From assembly GCA_023150805.1 (NCBI GenBank), contig JAKLKF010000024.1, positions 1 to 64,000 of the forward strand: DNA of 64,000 bases, in the 5' to 3' direction. Shown here one piece after another: positions 1-9,441 of the stretch; the first letter of the stretch is position 1; each line of letters opens with the position of its first letter. The position numbers and the translations under genes are program-made. This DNA comes from Myxococcota bacterium. Its GTDB lineage: Bacteria > Myxococcota_A > UBA796 > UBA2385. The notes under the pieces are model-generated. The model saw only the letters and a program-made list of their open reading frames with translations. It did no database searches and was not told where the DNA came from.

Positions 1-630
1 ACCGGCCCCGGCGTCACCACCGATGGCGGCGCCACCTCCACCGACGGCGGCACGTCTGCAGTCGAGTTGTGCCGCGAGGTGGAGACCCCCTTCGACGAGA
101 GCACGGCCCCGGTCTCCGAAATGGAGATGTCGAATTGGCGCGCCGACATTTCGGCGCTCGGCGCGACGAACTGGACCACCTCTCTGGATGGAACCGTCGA
201 GTCCGAAGTCAACGTCGGTACCACCTGGTCAGGGGAGCTGGTCATTGTGGACTGGGTCGCCGATGGCAGTGAGGGAGCGATCTTCCCATGCCAAGAAGGC
301 CCGGCCGTTCGCGCCTGGCTGGAAATCAACGTCACTGTCTTGCCCGGAGACGCTCTGGGGACCTTGGCCGGTGCCATCGACACCAACGGGGTCGGCTATT
401 GGTTCACCCGTATGCGCACCACCGCGCCAAGCCTGTCGGAGGACTGGCAGACCCTGGTCGACAGTGCCGAGGACGAAGCGGGGCGTCCCGACGCAACCAC
501 CTTCATGGAAATCGTGAACCCGCCCGACGCCGGCGCATCGCTCGTCATCGGCTCCGAGACCACGACCTGGTCCCAGGCCTGGTGGTCGGGCCCGCTCAAG
601 CAAGGCAGCGGGTTGATCCCAGCGGACTGA
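1..630 (+). CDS. C-terminal part of a secreted/lipoprotein-like protein (5' end outside window), paralog of the next gene
   Basis: Frame open from base 1 (TGPGVTTDGGATSTDGG...) through ...GSGLIPAD*; about 80% identical to the product of 766..1512. Confidence 0.75.
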   Translation, partial: TGPGVTTDGGATSTDGGTSAVELCREVETPFDESTAPVSEMEMSNWRADISALGATNWTTSLDGTVESEVNVGTTWSGELVIVDWVADGSEGAIFPCQEGPAVRAWLEINVTVLPGDALGTLAGAIDTNGVGYWFTRMRTTAPSLSEDWQTLVDSAEDEAGRPDATTFMEIVNPPDAGASLVIGSETTTWSQAWWSGPLKQGSGLIPAD

Positions 631-765
631 GTACCGCCTGGATGGACCCGCGCCCGGTTCCCGAGACTGCGGTGGGGGTGGCTGGGCCTGCCTGACACGG
701 ACTGGCCGTGGACACCCGCGCCCGATCCTGCCATGCTTCCAATGGACCCACCCGATGGAGGACAC

Positions 766-1512
766 ATGCACAAGCACTCGCCGGTCGCCTTCCTGGTGGG
801 CCTGCTCGCCTGCGCCGAGCCCGACACCGACGACGACACCGGCCCCGGCCCCGGCGGCTCCACCGATGGCGGCACCACCGATGGCGGCGCCACCTCGGAC
901 TGGGGTAGCGGCACCCCCGATGGCGGCACGTCTGCGGTGGAGTTGTGCCGCGAGGTGGAGACCCCCTTCGACGCGAGCACGGCCCCGGTCTCTGAGATTG
1001 CGATGGCGCTCTGGCGCAATGATATCGTGGCGGGCTACGGCGGGGTGGACTGGACCACCTCCCTGGATGGTACCGCCGAATCCGAGGTGTGGGTAGGGAC
1101 CTCTTCCTGGCCTGTGGATCTCGTCGTCGTGGAATGGGTCGGCGATGGCAGCGAAGAAGCGATCTACCCATGTCGAGAGGGCCCGGCCGTTCGCGCCTGG
1201 TTGGACATCTACGTCACTGTCGTGCCCGGCGAAGCGCAGGGGACCTTGTCCGGGGGCATCGACACCAACGGGGTCGACTATTGGTTCAGCCGTATGCGCA
1301 CCACGAGCCCCAGGCTGTCGGAGGACTGGCAGACCCTGGTCGACGGTGCCGAGGATGAAGCGGGGCATCCCGACGCAACCACGTTCATGGAGATCGTGAA
1401 CCCGCCCGACGCCGGCGCATCGCTGATCATCGGCTCCGAGACCACGACCGGGTCCAAGGCATGGTGGTCGGGCCCGCTCAATCAGGGCAGCGGGTTGATC
1501 CCAGCGGACTGA
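766..1512 (+). CDS. Putative lipoprotein with DGG-rich tether, tandem paralog of 1..630
   Basis: MHKHSPVAFLVGLLACAEPDTDDD: signal peptide and lipobox LLAC; GGAGG-like SD just upstream of ATG 766; paralogous to upstream ORF. Confidence 0.85.
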   Translation: MHKHSPVAFLVGLLACAEPDTDDDTGPGPGGSTDGGTTDGGATSDWGSGTPDGGTSAVELCREVETPFDASTAPVSEIAMALWRNDIVAGYGGVDWTTSLDGTAESEVWVGTSSWPVDLVVVEWVGDGSEEAIYPCREGPAVRAWLDIYVTVVPGEAQGTLSGGIDTNGVDYWFSRMRTTSPRLSEDWQTLVDGAEDEAGHPDATTFMEIVNPPDAGASLIIGSETTTGSKAWWSGPLNQGSGLIPAD

Positions 1513-1526
1513 GTACGGTCGCTCAG
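1509..1526. terminator. Short inverted repeat carrying both stop codons of a convergent pair
   Basis: CTGAG-tacggtcg-CTCAG; TGA of the + gene in left arm, TCA (TGA of - gene) in right arm. Confidence 0.4.
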
Positions 1527-2338
1527 CTCTCCTGGTACTCGCTGCCCGCCGCCGTCACGTGCCAGGTGTGCTCGCGCCGCCCTCCGGCCAGCACCACCTC
1601 GATGGTGTCCTCGTCCAGGCGGGTGAAGGTCAGGGTCGCGTCCTTTCCGTTGGGCAGCCACAGGGTGTAGGTGCCGGCCTGGGGCACCGGGTCCTGGCCG
1701 CGCATCTGCACCCCGTCGATGTCGAGCTGCCATTGTCCCGCCGGCGCGGTCCAGGCGCGCGAGCCGTTCACCTCGATGCCGGCCGAGATGCCCTGATCTC
1801 GATCGATGAGGGTCTGCGTGCGATCGCCGGTGCCGGTGCGCGCCTCGCCGGCGGCGTTGGTCCAGGCGACCTCGTGCACGACGTGGCGGCTGGCGTCCTC
1901 GGCGTCCCAGGTGACGGTCGCCTCTCCGTCCATGGTCAGCTCGCCGTCGGTCATGCCGACCCACTCGTGCAGGATCTCGGCGTGGCCCGGCTCGGCGCTG
2001 ACCAGGGTGACGCTGGTGACACCGGCGTAGGTGCGGCCGTTCCACACGCAGGCGTCGTCGAGCGTGCCGAAGTCCATGGTGACCGTGGTCCCCTCCCGCG
2101 TGACGGTCGAGCAGGGGATCTGCGACTGGACGAAGGCCCGCAGCTCCTCGGCGGCGTCCTCGGCGGCCTGGCCCAGGGTGAAGTCGGTCGTGATCTCGGT
2201 GACCGAACCGGAGAATGCGTCGACGCGGGCGGTCTCGGCCGTCTCGGCCATCGCGTCCTTGGCCTCTTGCACGGTGAGGACCATGGAGCAGGCGGTCAGC
2301 AGGGCCAGGGGCAGGGCGAGCAGGGGCAGGCGGCTCAT
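1523..2338 (-). CDS. Putative lipoprotein of unknown function
   Basis: MSRLPLLALPLALLTACSMVLTVQEAKDAM: signal peptide and lipobox LTAC; ATGA overlap with upstream gene. Confidence 0.8.
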   Translation of the reverse strand: MSRLPLLALPLALLTACSMVLTVQEAKDAMAETAETARVDAFSGSVTEITTDFTLGQAAEDAAEELRAFVQSQIPCSTVTREGTTVTMDFGTLDDACVWNGRTYAGVTSVTLVSAEPGHAEILHEWVGMTDGELTMDGEATVTWDAEDASRHVVHEVAWTNAAGEARTGTGDRTQTLIDRDQGISAGIEVNGSRAWTAPAGQWQLDIDGVQMRGQDPVPQAGTYTLWLPNGKDATLTFTRLDEDTIEVVLAGGRREHTWHVTAAGSEYQES

Positions 2339-3648
2339 GGGGTCTCCGGGTGGGGTGCCGTCATTGGCACGGGCGGGCCGGTCCGCGGTCTGGGGGGCCG
2401 GCCCTTGCCGCAGCGGCCGGTCAGGCAGGCGCTCATCGGCAGGTCGGGCGGGTCGGGCCAGGACAGGGCCGGCAGCGCGCTGCCCGTCGCCTGGGCCACG
2501 CCGTCTGCCAGCGAGGCGGCCAGGGCCTCGTTGCCGGCGCCCGACAGGTGCACGATGTCGCGGAACCAGGTGGGCGGCTCGACCCCGCCGCCCCGCTCCT
2601 GGAAGGCGGCGGCCGTGTCGGCCAGGGTGGCGCCGGTCTGGCGGGCCAGCGCGCGCAGCTCCTCGTTGACGCGGGAGGGGGCCCGCAGGGGCAGGGGGTC
2701 CTCGTCTCGCAGGCGGATCAGGGTGGCGGCGGCCTGTTGCCGGTCGCCCTCGTCCCAGGCGATGCGCGCGGCGACCAGGTCCAGGTCGACGCAGGGGCTC
2801 TGCTCCCGCGCCGCCGCCAGGGCCGCCCGGTCCACCTGGGAGACGGGCATCACGGCCGTCCGGCTGGGCTCGACCCCCAGCGCCCGCAGCGCCTCGGGGC
2901 AGGTGAAGCCGACCGAGGACCAGGCGGGGTTGCTGACGACGGTGGACAGGACGACCGGGATCCCGGCGGCCTGGACCTGGGTGACCAGCGAGCGCATCCG
3001 CCGGGTGAAGTCGTCGATGGCGGCGGCTTTCTGCGACTCCGAAAGCGCGACCTCCTTCACGCGGAAGTGCTGGGTGACGGCGCGCTCCTCGGGGCCGCCG
3101 ACCAGGGCCTCCAGCAGGTTGAACAGTCGGCTGTGGCCCAGCACAGCCCGGGTGCGGGCGATGGCGACCTCGCGGGGATCGCCGTAGCGCCGCTCGAAGA
3201 TGGCATTGCCCAGGTCGTTGTGGCCACTGTAGATGATCACGGCGTCGGGCTGCAGGGCGATGACTCCGGGGGCGCTGGCCAGCAGGTGGCCGCTGTCCAT
3301 GCCGCTCACCGCCAGGTTGACCACCTCGGCCGACAGGCCCGTGGCCAGCAGGTTCGCCGCCAGCCGCTCGTCGGAGGGCGGGCCGGCGACGGAGCTGCCG
3401 CCCAGCAAGACCAGGCGCAGCCGGCCGGGCTGCTTGTCCTGTGCGGGCCACCACTCGACGTGCTCCCGCAGCTTGGGCCGCACCTGCCCCCCCTCCTCGG
3501 TCCACAGGCCCTCGCTGCCGTCGGGCATGCGCACGACCATGGGCACCACCGGCGGGCCAGACAGCAGCCGCGCGGTCCCCTCGGCGAGCAGGAGCAGGGC
3601 GGCGGCGAGGAGCAGGCCCGACAGCGGGCGGCGGCGAGGGGGGGTCAC
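2335..3648 (-). CDS. SGNH/GDSL-type hydrolase-like protein, membrane anchored
   Basis: N-terminal TM; RLVLLGGSSVAG (block I), AVIIYSGHNDLGN (GxND-like block III), DIVHLSGAGNEALA (DxxH block V); GTG start 3648 overlaps TGA of upstream gene. Confidence 0.8.
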   Translation of the reverse strand: MTPPRRRPLSGLLLAAALLLLAEGTARLLSGPPVVPMVVRMPDGSEGLWTEEGGQVRPKLREHVEWWPAQDKQPGRLRLVLLGGSSVAGPPSDERLAANLLATGLSAEVVNLAVSGMDSGHLLASAPGVIALQPDAVIIYSGHNDLGNAIFERRYGDPREVAIARTRAVLGHSRLFNLLEALVGGPEERAVTQHFRVKEVALSESQKAAAIDDFTRRMRSLVTQVQAAGIPVVLSTVVSNPAWSSVGFTCPEALRALGVEPSRTAVMPVSQVDRAALAAAREQSPCVDLDLVAARIAWDEGDRQQAAATLIRLRDEDPLPLRAPSRVNEELRALARQTGATLADTAAAFQERGGGVEPPTWFRDIVHLSGAGNEALAASLADGVAQATGSALPALSWPDPPDLPMSACLTGRCGKGRPPRPRTGPPVPMTAPHPETP

Positions 3649-5600
3649 CCGGCCAGCGTATAGGAGCGCAGGCGGCCCTCGCGCGTGGCCAGCCACAGGC
3701 AGGTGCCCGCGGCCAGGGCGGTGACGCCGGGGATCGGCAGGGCGGCCAGGATCGCGGCCCCCGGCCCGTAGACCCGCAGGGCGTGGTCGTCGGCCACCAC
3801 GGCGCGGCCGTCCACCATCATGACCACCCCCCCGTCCAGCTCCCCGATGCCCGGCGCGAAGACCCGTCCCCGGCGCGTCGGCCCGGCGCCGCCCTGGTCC
3901 GGCGCCACCCAGTGCCAGGCCCCCGGCAGCAGCGTGGGGCCTTGCTGCGCGCAGTCCGCCTGGGTCTGGGCTGCGGGCGGCGACCAGCGCTCCCGCCAGG
4001 TGCTGCGGTCGGTGGGGTGCCCGTCGGTGTCCTGGGTGCACAGCTCCACGGTGGGGCCCAGGGCGATGGCGACGACGGCCGCCCGCGTGGAGACCGTGCC
4101 CAGGGCGGCGCCGTCGCGGGCGTCGAAGGCGCGCAGCGCCCGGCCGCGGGCGTCCATCGCCAGCAGGCGGCCGTCGCGCGCCAGCAGGTGGGGGGAGGCG
4201 GGGCAGCGCACGCGCCACCGCTCCTGGCCCTGCGGATCCCAGGCCCGCAGCGTCTGGTCGGCCAGCGAGGCGAAGACCAGGTCCTGGTCGGCGGCCAGGG
4301 CCACCACCTTGGCCGGCAGGGGCGTGTCGGTCCTCGGCACCAGGAGGGGCGGGCCCCGCAGCCCCTCGGCGCCCCGCTCCTGCCACTGGAAGAGCAGCGC
4401 GCGCAGGGGGGCCCGGAGCTCGGCGGGCAGGGCCGCGGGCGACGCCTCCCAGGCCGCCTGGCAGGCCTCGACCATGGCGCGGCGCAGCTCGGGGCGGGTG
4501 TGGGCGGCGCGCGGCGCCAGGGTGTCGGCCCAGGTGGCCAGGTCCCAGGCGGTGGCCTGGGCGCCGGTCACGCGGGCCAGGCCGGCGCAGCCCCGCGCCC
4601 CCGGCAGGTCCGGATCCACCTCGATCACCGCGGCGACGTCGGCCCAGGCCAGCCAGTCCGGGGGCGCCCCGGCCAGTTGCACGGCTGCCGCCTGGATGCC
4701 GGCGCCGTCCCGCGCCCACAGCGCGACCGCCGCGCCCTGCAGGGTCACGGCCTCCAGGCGCACGTCGGCGGCGCCGTGGGCCTCCACCCCGCTGCCCCGC
4801 TCTGCTCCCGCCGGGGGCGGCAGGCAGGCCAGGCGCCCGCCGCGGACCTGGGCCTGGGCCCGGTCGCGCACCACCAGGGCCGCCGCCCAGGCCGACAGGT
4901 CCACCCGCGACAGCTCCGCCCGCGCCTGGCCGTCCACCCAGCAGGCCACGCGGGCGCCGGCCACGACCAGCCCGGCGCCGCGCAGGCGGCTGCCGTTGTC
5001 CAGCCGCAGCGCGACGTCGACCCCCGCCTCGACCCGCAGGTCGTCGAGCTGCACCCGGGCGTCGGCCATCACCGCGACCGCCGTCTGCGCGCCACAGATC
5101 CGCAGGCCCCGCCCGCGCAGGTTGGGGCGGGCGTCGGCCGGGAAGATCGACACCGAGACGGCCTGGCTGTGGTCCTGCAAGCCACAGTCCTCGACCGTGG
5201 CGTGCCCCGTGCCGCGCAGGTCCAGGCCCGCGTGGCGCCAGGCCTCGCCCGGCGCCAGGGTCGCCTGGGGCTCGACGGCGAAGGCGTCGGCGGCGCCGAC
5301 CAGCTCGCAGCGCCGCAGCAGCAGGTCGCCCGGCCCCTCCACCACGACGACGCTCCCCCACGAGGGGCGGCCATCGGGGTGTGGGCGGCGCTCCAGGCGC
5401 AGGTCGGAGAGGATCACGCCGGGCGAGGTGACGACGACCAGGGCGTCGCGGGCGTGGCCGCGCAGGGTGACGCCGTCCCCGCCCTGTAGCGTCAGCGGCC
5501 GGTCGATCCGCAGCGGCGCGGCCAGCGGCGGCTCGTCGGGGCCGACGAGCAGGACGCTGCCGGGGGCGGCCGCGGAGACGCGCTGGGCGAGGGGGTGCAC
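3645..5600 (-). CDS. Right-handed parallel beta-helix plus beta-propeller/PQQ-like repeat protein
   Basis: N-terminal repeats typical of beta-helix (LRLERRPHPDG, LLLRRCELVGA, TVEDCGLQDHS), C-terminal LVFASLADQTLRAWDPQGQERWRV, LLAMDARGRALRAFDARDG. Confidence 0.72.
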   Translation of the reverse strand: MHPLAQRVSAAAPGSVLLVGPDEPPLAAPLRIDRPLTLQGGDGVTLRGHARDALVVVTSPGVILSDLRLERRPHPDGRPSWGSVVVVEGPGDLLLRRCELVGAADAFAVEPQATLAPGEAWRHAGLDLRGTGHATVEDCGLQDHSQAVSVSIFPADARPNLRGRGLRICGAQTAVAVMADARVQLDDLRVEAGVDVALRLDNGSRLRGAGLVVAGARVACWVDGQARAELSRVDLSAWAAALVVRDRAQAQVRGGRLACLPPPAGAERGSGVEAHGAADVRLEAVTLQGAAVALWARDGAGIQAAAVQLAGAPPDWLAWADVAAVIEVDPDLPGARGCAGLARVTGAQATAWDLATWADTLAPRAAHTRPELRRAMVEACQAAWEASPAALPAELRAPLRALLFQWQERGAEGLRGPPLLVPRTDTPLPAKVVALAADQDLVFASLADQTLRAWDPQGQERWRVRCPASPHLLARDGRLLAMDARGRALRAFDARDGAALGTVSTRAAVVAIALGPTVELCTQDTDGHPTDRSTWRERWSPPAAQTQADCAQQGPTLLPGAWHWVAPDQGGAGPTRRGRVFAPGIGELDGGVVMMVDGRAVVADDHALRVYGPGAAILAALPIPGVTALAAGTCLWLATREGRLRSYTLAG

Positions 5601-5622
5601 CGCGGTCGTCTATCCGGGGCGC

Positions 5623-6918
5623 TCAGGCCTCGGCGGGGGCGCCCGGGGCCTTCGGCACGCAGCGCAGGAAGCCGCCGTGCCGCTTGAGCTCGTCCAGGCG
5701 GCAGGACCAGACGAGCTGGCCGTCGTGGACGGTCATGTCCGGGCAGCCGTCGCACATGTTCGCCTCGCCGTCGGGCATCATGTCGATGGGCTGGATGAAG
5801 GCCAGGCTCTGGATGTGCTGCTTGCGCAGCGCGCGCCGGGGCGAGGTGGCCAGGTCCGTCACCCAGCGCCGGGTGGCGCTGCGCAGCCGCGGGTCGACCG
5901 TGGAGAATGCCGCCATGGTCAGGCGGCCCTGGCGCAGCAGGGCGGGGTGGGAGTAGGCCAGGTAGCGGCCGGCGACCGCGTGGTGGGCGGTCTGTACCAC
6001 CTCCATGAAGCGCGGCCCGGCGTAGCCGTAGATGCGGTCCTTGTTGCCGATGCGCGTGACCAGCGTCCACTTGAAGCTGCCCGGGTCCTTGGTGCCGCCC
6101 AGGTAGGCCGCGGCGTCGAAGTCGGGGATCTCCTTGCGGATGTGCGCGAACAGCTCGGGGGTGGTCAGCGGCGCCGGGTTCTTCTCCTGGTCGTAGTACA
6201 CCAGGTCCTTCATCCCGACCCTCTCGCTCCCGGCGTAGTACTCGAACTCCTGGCTGCGGGCGGTGCGGAACAGGATGAAGACCATGGAGTGCACGATGTC
6301 GATGTGTTGCTGACCCCAGCGGATCAGCCCGGGCACGTCGTCCATGTTGTCCCGGAAGACGGTGGAGTTGAAGGCGCAGGACAGCCCGCCGGCCTCGGCC
6401 ACCATGGTCGCCAGCTCCAGCCGCAGCGCGTTGAGCTCCAGGTTGGTCTGGCGGGGGCGGCCGGGGCGGTGCTGGCTGGCGTCGACGTGGAAGGTGAGCC
6501 CGTGCAGGCCGGCCTTCTTCAGATCGCGGAGCAGCTCGGGGGTCATCGCGTGGCCGTTGGTGTTGATCACGGGCTTCAGGCCGTAGTCGTGGCGGATCAT
6601 GTGCACGATGTCGACGATGCGCGGGTGGATGAGCGGCTCGCCGCCCGCGATGGAGATCGAGTCGACCCTGCGCTGCGAGGTGAAGACCTGCATGTCCTGG
6701 CGCAGGGTGTCCAGGCTCTTGTGGCTGTTGGGCTCGTTCTTCGAGTAGCAGCCCTCGCAGTAGATGTTGCACTTCTTGGTGGGCTCGAGCCAGGACAGCA
6801 CGTTGTCGTTGAGGGTCCAGGGCAGGCGATAGTACTCGGTCGGATGCACGTTCTCGTCCAGGGAAAGGGGCGCGCCATCGTTACTCCCCTCGGCGGGGGC
6901 GCGACATCGGATCTTCAT
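5623..6918 (-). CDS. Radical SAM protein
   Basis: CNIYCEGC (CxxxCxxC), SIAGGEPLIHP (GGE), C-terminal Cys cluster NMCDGCPDM. Confidence 0.87.
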   Translation of the reverse strand: MKIRCRAPAEGSNDGAPLSLDENVHPTEYYRLPWTLNDNVLSWLEPTKKCNIYCEGCYSKNEPNSHKSLDTLRQDMQVFTSQRRVDSISIAGGEPLIHPRIVDIVHMIRHDYGLKPVINTNGHAMTPELLRDLKKAGLHGLTFHVDASQHRPGRPRQTNLELNALRLELATMVAEAGGLSCAFNSTVFRDNMDDVPGLIRWGQQHIDIVHSMVFILFRTARSQEFEYYAGSERVGMKDLVYYDQEKNPAPLTTPELFAHIRKEIPDFDAAAYLGGTKDPGSFKWTLVTRIGNKDRIYGYAGPRFMEVVQTAHHAVAGRYLAYSHPALLRQGRLTMAAFSTVDPRLRSATRRWVTDLATSPRRALRKQHIQSLAFIQPIDMMPDGEANMCDGCPDMTVHDGQLVWSCRLDELKRHGGFLRCVPKAPGAPAEA

Positions 6919-6956
6919 CCGAGGGGCGGGTGCTCCGAAGCGTGCATCCTGCACAG

Positions 6957-8471
6957 ATGTCCCCTCGCACCGGTCGCCTGTCCCTGCCTCGCCCCGCGCC
7001 TGTCCCGGCCGCGCTGGGCCCCCTGCGCTTCGGCGCCCTGGACGGCCAGGTCCTGGTCGCCAACGACGTCGGGGACTGGCTGCTGCTGGACCCGCCGGAC
7101 TTCCGCGACCTGGTGGAGGGCCGCGTGGGGCCGGGGCACCCGCAGCGGGAGCGGCTGGCCGCCGCGGGCATGCTGCGCGAAGGCCTGGACGCCGAGCGGC
7201 TGGCCCAGCGGCTGCGTCGCCGCAAGGAGGGCTTCTTCCAGGGGCCCCACCTGCACATCCTGGTGGTCAGCCTGCGCTGCAACCACGCCTGCGGCTACTG
7301 CCACGCCAGCCACGTCGGCATGGGCGCCCAGGGCCTGGACATGACGCCCGAGGTCGCCCGGAGGGCGGTGGACCTGGCCCTGGACAGCCCGGCGCCGGGG
7401 GTGACCATCGAGCTGCAGGGCGGCGAGCCGCTGGCCAACTGGCCGGTGATCCAGGAGGTGATGCGGCACGGGCGGCGGCGCAGCGAGGAGGTGGGCAAGC
7501 CGGTGCGCTTCCACCTGGTCAGCAACCTGAGCCTGATGGACGAGGACAAGCTGGCGGCCCTGATCGCCCCCGACGTGGCGGTCTGCACCAGCCTGGACGG
7601 TCCCGCCGACCTGCACGATCACAACCGCCGGCTGGTGGGCGGCGGCAGCTCCTACGCCCAGGTGGTGCACTGGCTGACCCGCTTCCGGCAGGCCTACGCC
7701 GACCGGGGCTGGGACCCGCGCTGGTTCCGGGTCGAGGCCCTGGCGACGGTCACCCGCGCCTCGCTCTCCCGCGCCGCGGACATGGTGGACACCTACCTGG
7801 AGCTGGGCCTGCCCGCCCTGCACGTGCGCGGGCTCAACCCCTACGGCTTCGCGGCCAGCGCCTGGCAGCGCATCGGCACGTCCACCGACCAGCTCCTGTC
7901 CTTCCACGGCCAGGTGCTCGACGAGATCATCGCCCGCAGCCGGCAGGGCGCCGACCTGCGCGAACAGACGGCCGCGACCCTGCTGACCAAGCTCTTGACC
8001 CCCGACGATCCCAACCACATGGACCTGCGCTCGCCCTGCGGGGCGGGCATCGGCCAGGTCGCGACCGACGTGGACGGTCGCATCTTCCCCTGCGACGAGG
8101 GGCGGATGCTGGCCAGGATGGGCGACGATCGCTTCGCGCTGGGCCACGTCGATCACACGCCCATCCGGGAGGTGATCGGCCACCCCACCGTCAAGGCCAT
8201 GGCCCTGGCCAGCACGCTGGAGGCGCTGCCGGGCTGCGCGGACTGCGTCTACCAGGCCTTCTGCGGCCTGTGCCCGGTGCACGCCTGGAAGACGCAGGGG
8301 GATCTGTTCGGCCAGCGCCCGCGCTCGGAGCTGTGCCGGCTGCACCAGGGCCAGCTCGAGCTGCTGATCCGCCGGCTGCGCGACGACCCCGACGGCTTCG
8401 TGCGGCAGCTCTTCCTGCGCTGGACCCTGCACCTGGACCGCGACCTGCAGCCGTCCTGCTCGACGACCTGA
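6957..8471 (+). CDS. Radical SAM/SPASM maturase, HxsB-like
   Basis: CNHACGYCHAS, ELQGGEPLANW, TSLDGPADLHDHNR, C-terminal CADCVYQAFCGLCPVHAW; arrangement resembles His-Xaa-Ser system maturase HxsB (from memory, not searched). Confidence 0.87.
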   Translation: MSPRTGRLSLPRPAPVPAALGPLRFGALDGQVLVANDVGDWLLLDPPDFRDLVEGRVGPGHPQRERLAAAGMLREGLDAERLAQRLRRRKEGFFQGPHLHILVVSLRCNHACGYCHASHVGMGAQGLDMTPEVARRAVDLALDSPAPGVTIELQGGEPLANWPVIQEVMRHGRRRSEEVGKPVRFHLVSNLSLMDEDKLAALIAPDVAVCTSLDGPADLHDHNRRLVGGGSSYAQVVHWLTRFRQAYADRGWDPRWFRVEALATVTRASLSRAADMVDTYLELGLPALHVRGLNPYGFAASAWQRIGTSTDQLLSFHGQVLDEIIARSRQGADLREQTAATLLTKLLTPDDPNHMDLRSPCGAGIGQVATDVDGRIFPCDEGRMLARMGDDRFALGHVDHTPIREVIGHPTVKAMALASTLEALPGCADCVYQAFCGLCPVHAWKTQGDLFGQRPRSELCRLHQGQLELLIRRLRDDPDGFVRQLFLRWTLHLDRDLQPSCSTT

Positions 8472-8486
8472 GCGCGGGGGCTCAGG
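8467..8486. terminator. Bidirectional hairpin between convergent radical SAM genes
   Basis: CCTGAGC-gcgggg-GCTCAGG, 7-bp perfect stem containing both stop codons. Confidence 0.5.
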
Positions 8487-9381
8487 CGGGCAGGTCGGTG
8501 CGCGTCCGCAGCGCACCCCAGCCGTGGCGCTCGGGGTACTCGCGCCAGGGGCCCTCGCAGCGGTCCGTCCAGGTGCAGGCCGCGCAGGGGGGGCCCTTGG
8601 CCTTGCCGTCGGCCAGGCGCGAGGCGCGGAAGTCGGGCACGACGCGGGTGGGATCGTCGATGCGGGTGGGCGGGATGCGGGCCTCGGAGAGGAAGCGCTC
8701 CAGGCCGGACAGCAGGCAGGCGGGCATGGCCTCGACCATGCAGGGCACGCCGGCCTCGATGCCGGGCACCAGGGCGGCGCGGACCCAGGGGGCGGCCTCG
8801 TCCAGGCGGGGCACGATCTCGTCGAAGGCGGCCCAGGCGGAGCCCAGCGGGTGGACCATGGCGAGCTGGTACTGGCTGACGTCCAGGGCGACCAGCAGCG
8901 CGGCCAGGGCGGGCAGTTCCCGCAGGTTCGGCCGGGCGACGACGCTGTTGGTCAGCACGCGCTGGCCGCGGGCGCGCAGGTTGCGGATGCCCTGGACGGT
9001 CTGCCGCCAGCTCCCCGGGGCCCGGGTCAGGGCGTCGTGGGTCTGCGGCGTGGCCCCGTGCAGGGCGGGGGAGAACTCGGTCACGCCGGCCTCGATCATC
9101 GCGTCGCAGAAGGCGGGTACGGCGAAGCGGCGGCCGTTGGACTGCAGCTGCACCTCCCGGTAGCCCAGGGCGCGGGCGTGTCGGACCAGCGCCGCCAGGT
9201 CGCGGCGGATGGTGACCTCGCCGCCGGTCAGGACCAGGCGGTCGCCGTGGGCGCGGTCGGCCTCCAGCGCGGCCATCAGCGCGGCCGTGTCGCGGTCGGG
9301 CTCGTGCAGGCGCCGGTCGCCCTGCACGCAGAAGCGACACCGGTTGTTGCACTGGAAGCCGGCCTTCAGGTCGATGCGCAT
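8482..9381 (-). CDS. Radical SAM protein
   Basis: CNNRCRFCVQGDRR, LTGGEVTIRRD, C-terminal PCAACTWTDRCEG. Confidence 0.86.
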   Translation of the reverse strand: MRIDLKAGFQCNNRCRFCVQGDRRLHEPDRDTAALMAALEADRAHGDRLVLTGGEVTIRRDLAALVRHARALGYREVQLQSNGRRFAVPAFCDAMIEAGVTEFSPALHGATPQTHDALTRAPGSWRQTVQGIRNLRARGQRVLTNSVVARPNLRELPALAALLVALDVSQYQLAMVHPLGSAWAAFDEIVPRLDEAAPWVRAALVPGIEAGVPCMVEAMPACLLSGLERFLSEARIPPTRIDDPTRVVPDFRASRLADGKAKGPPCAACTWTDRCEGPWREYPERHGWGALRTRTDLPA

Positions 9382-9441
9382 CGGCGCAGCCTGCGGGGCG
9401 GGGGCCGCGGGCGCCTCGGTCGTCCGACCGATCCGGGCGGT

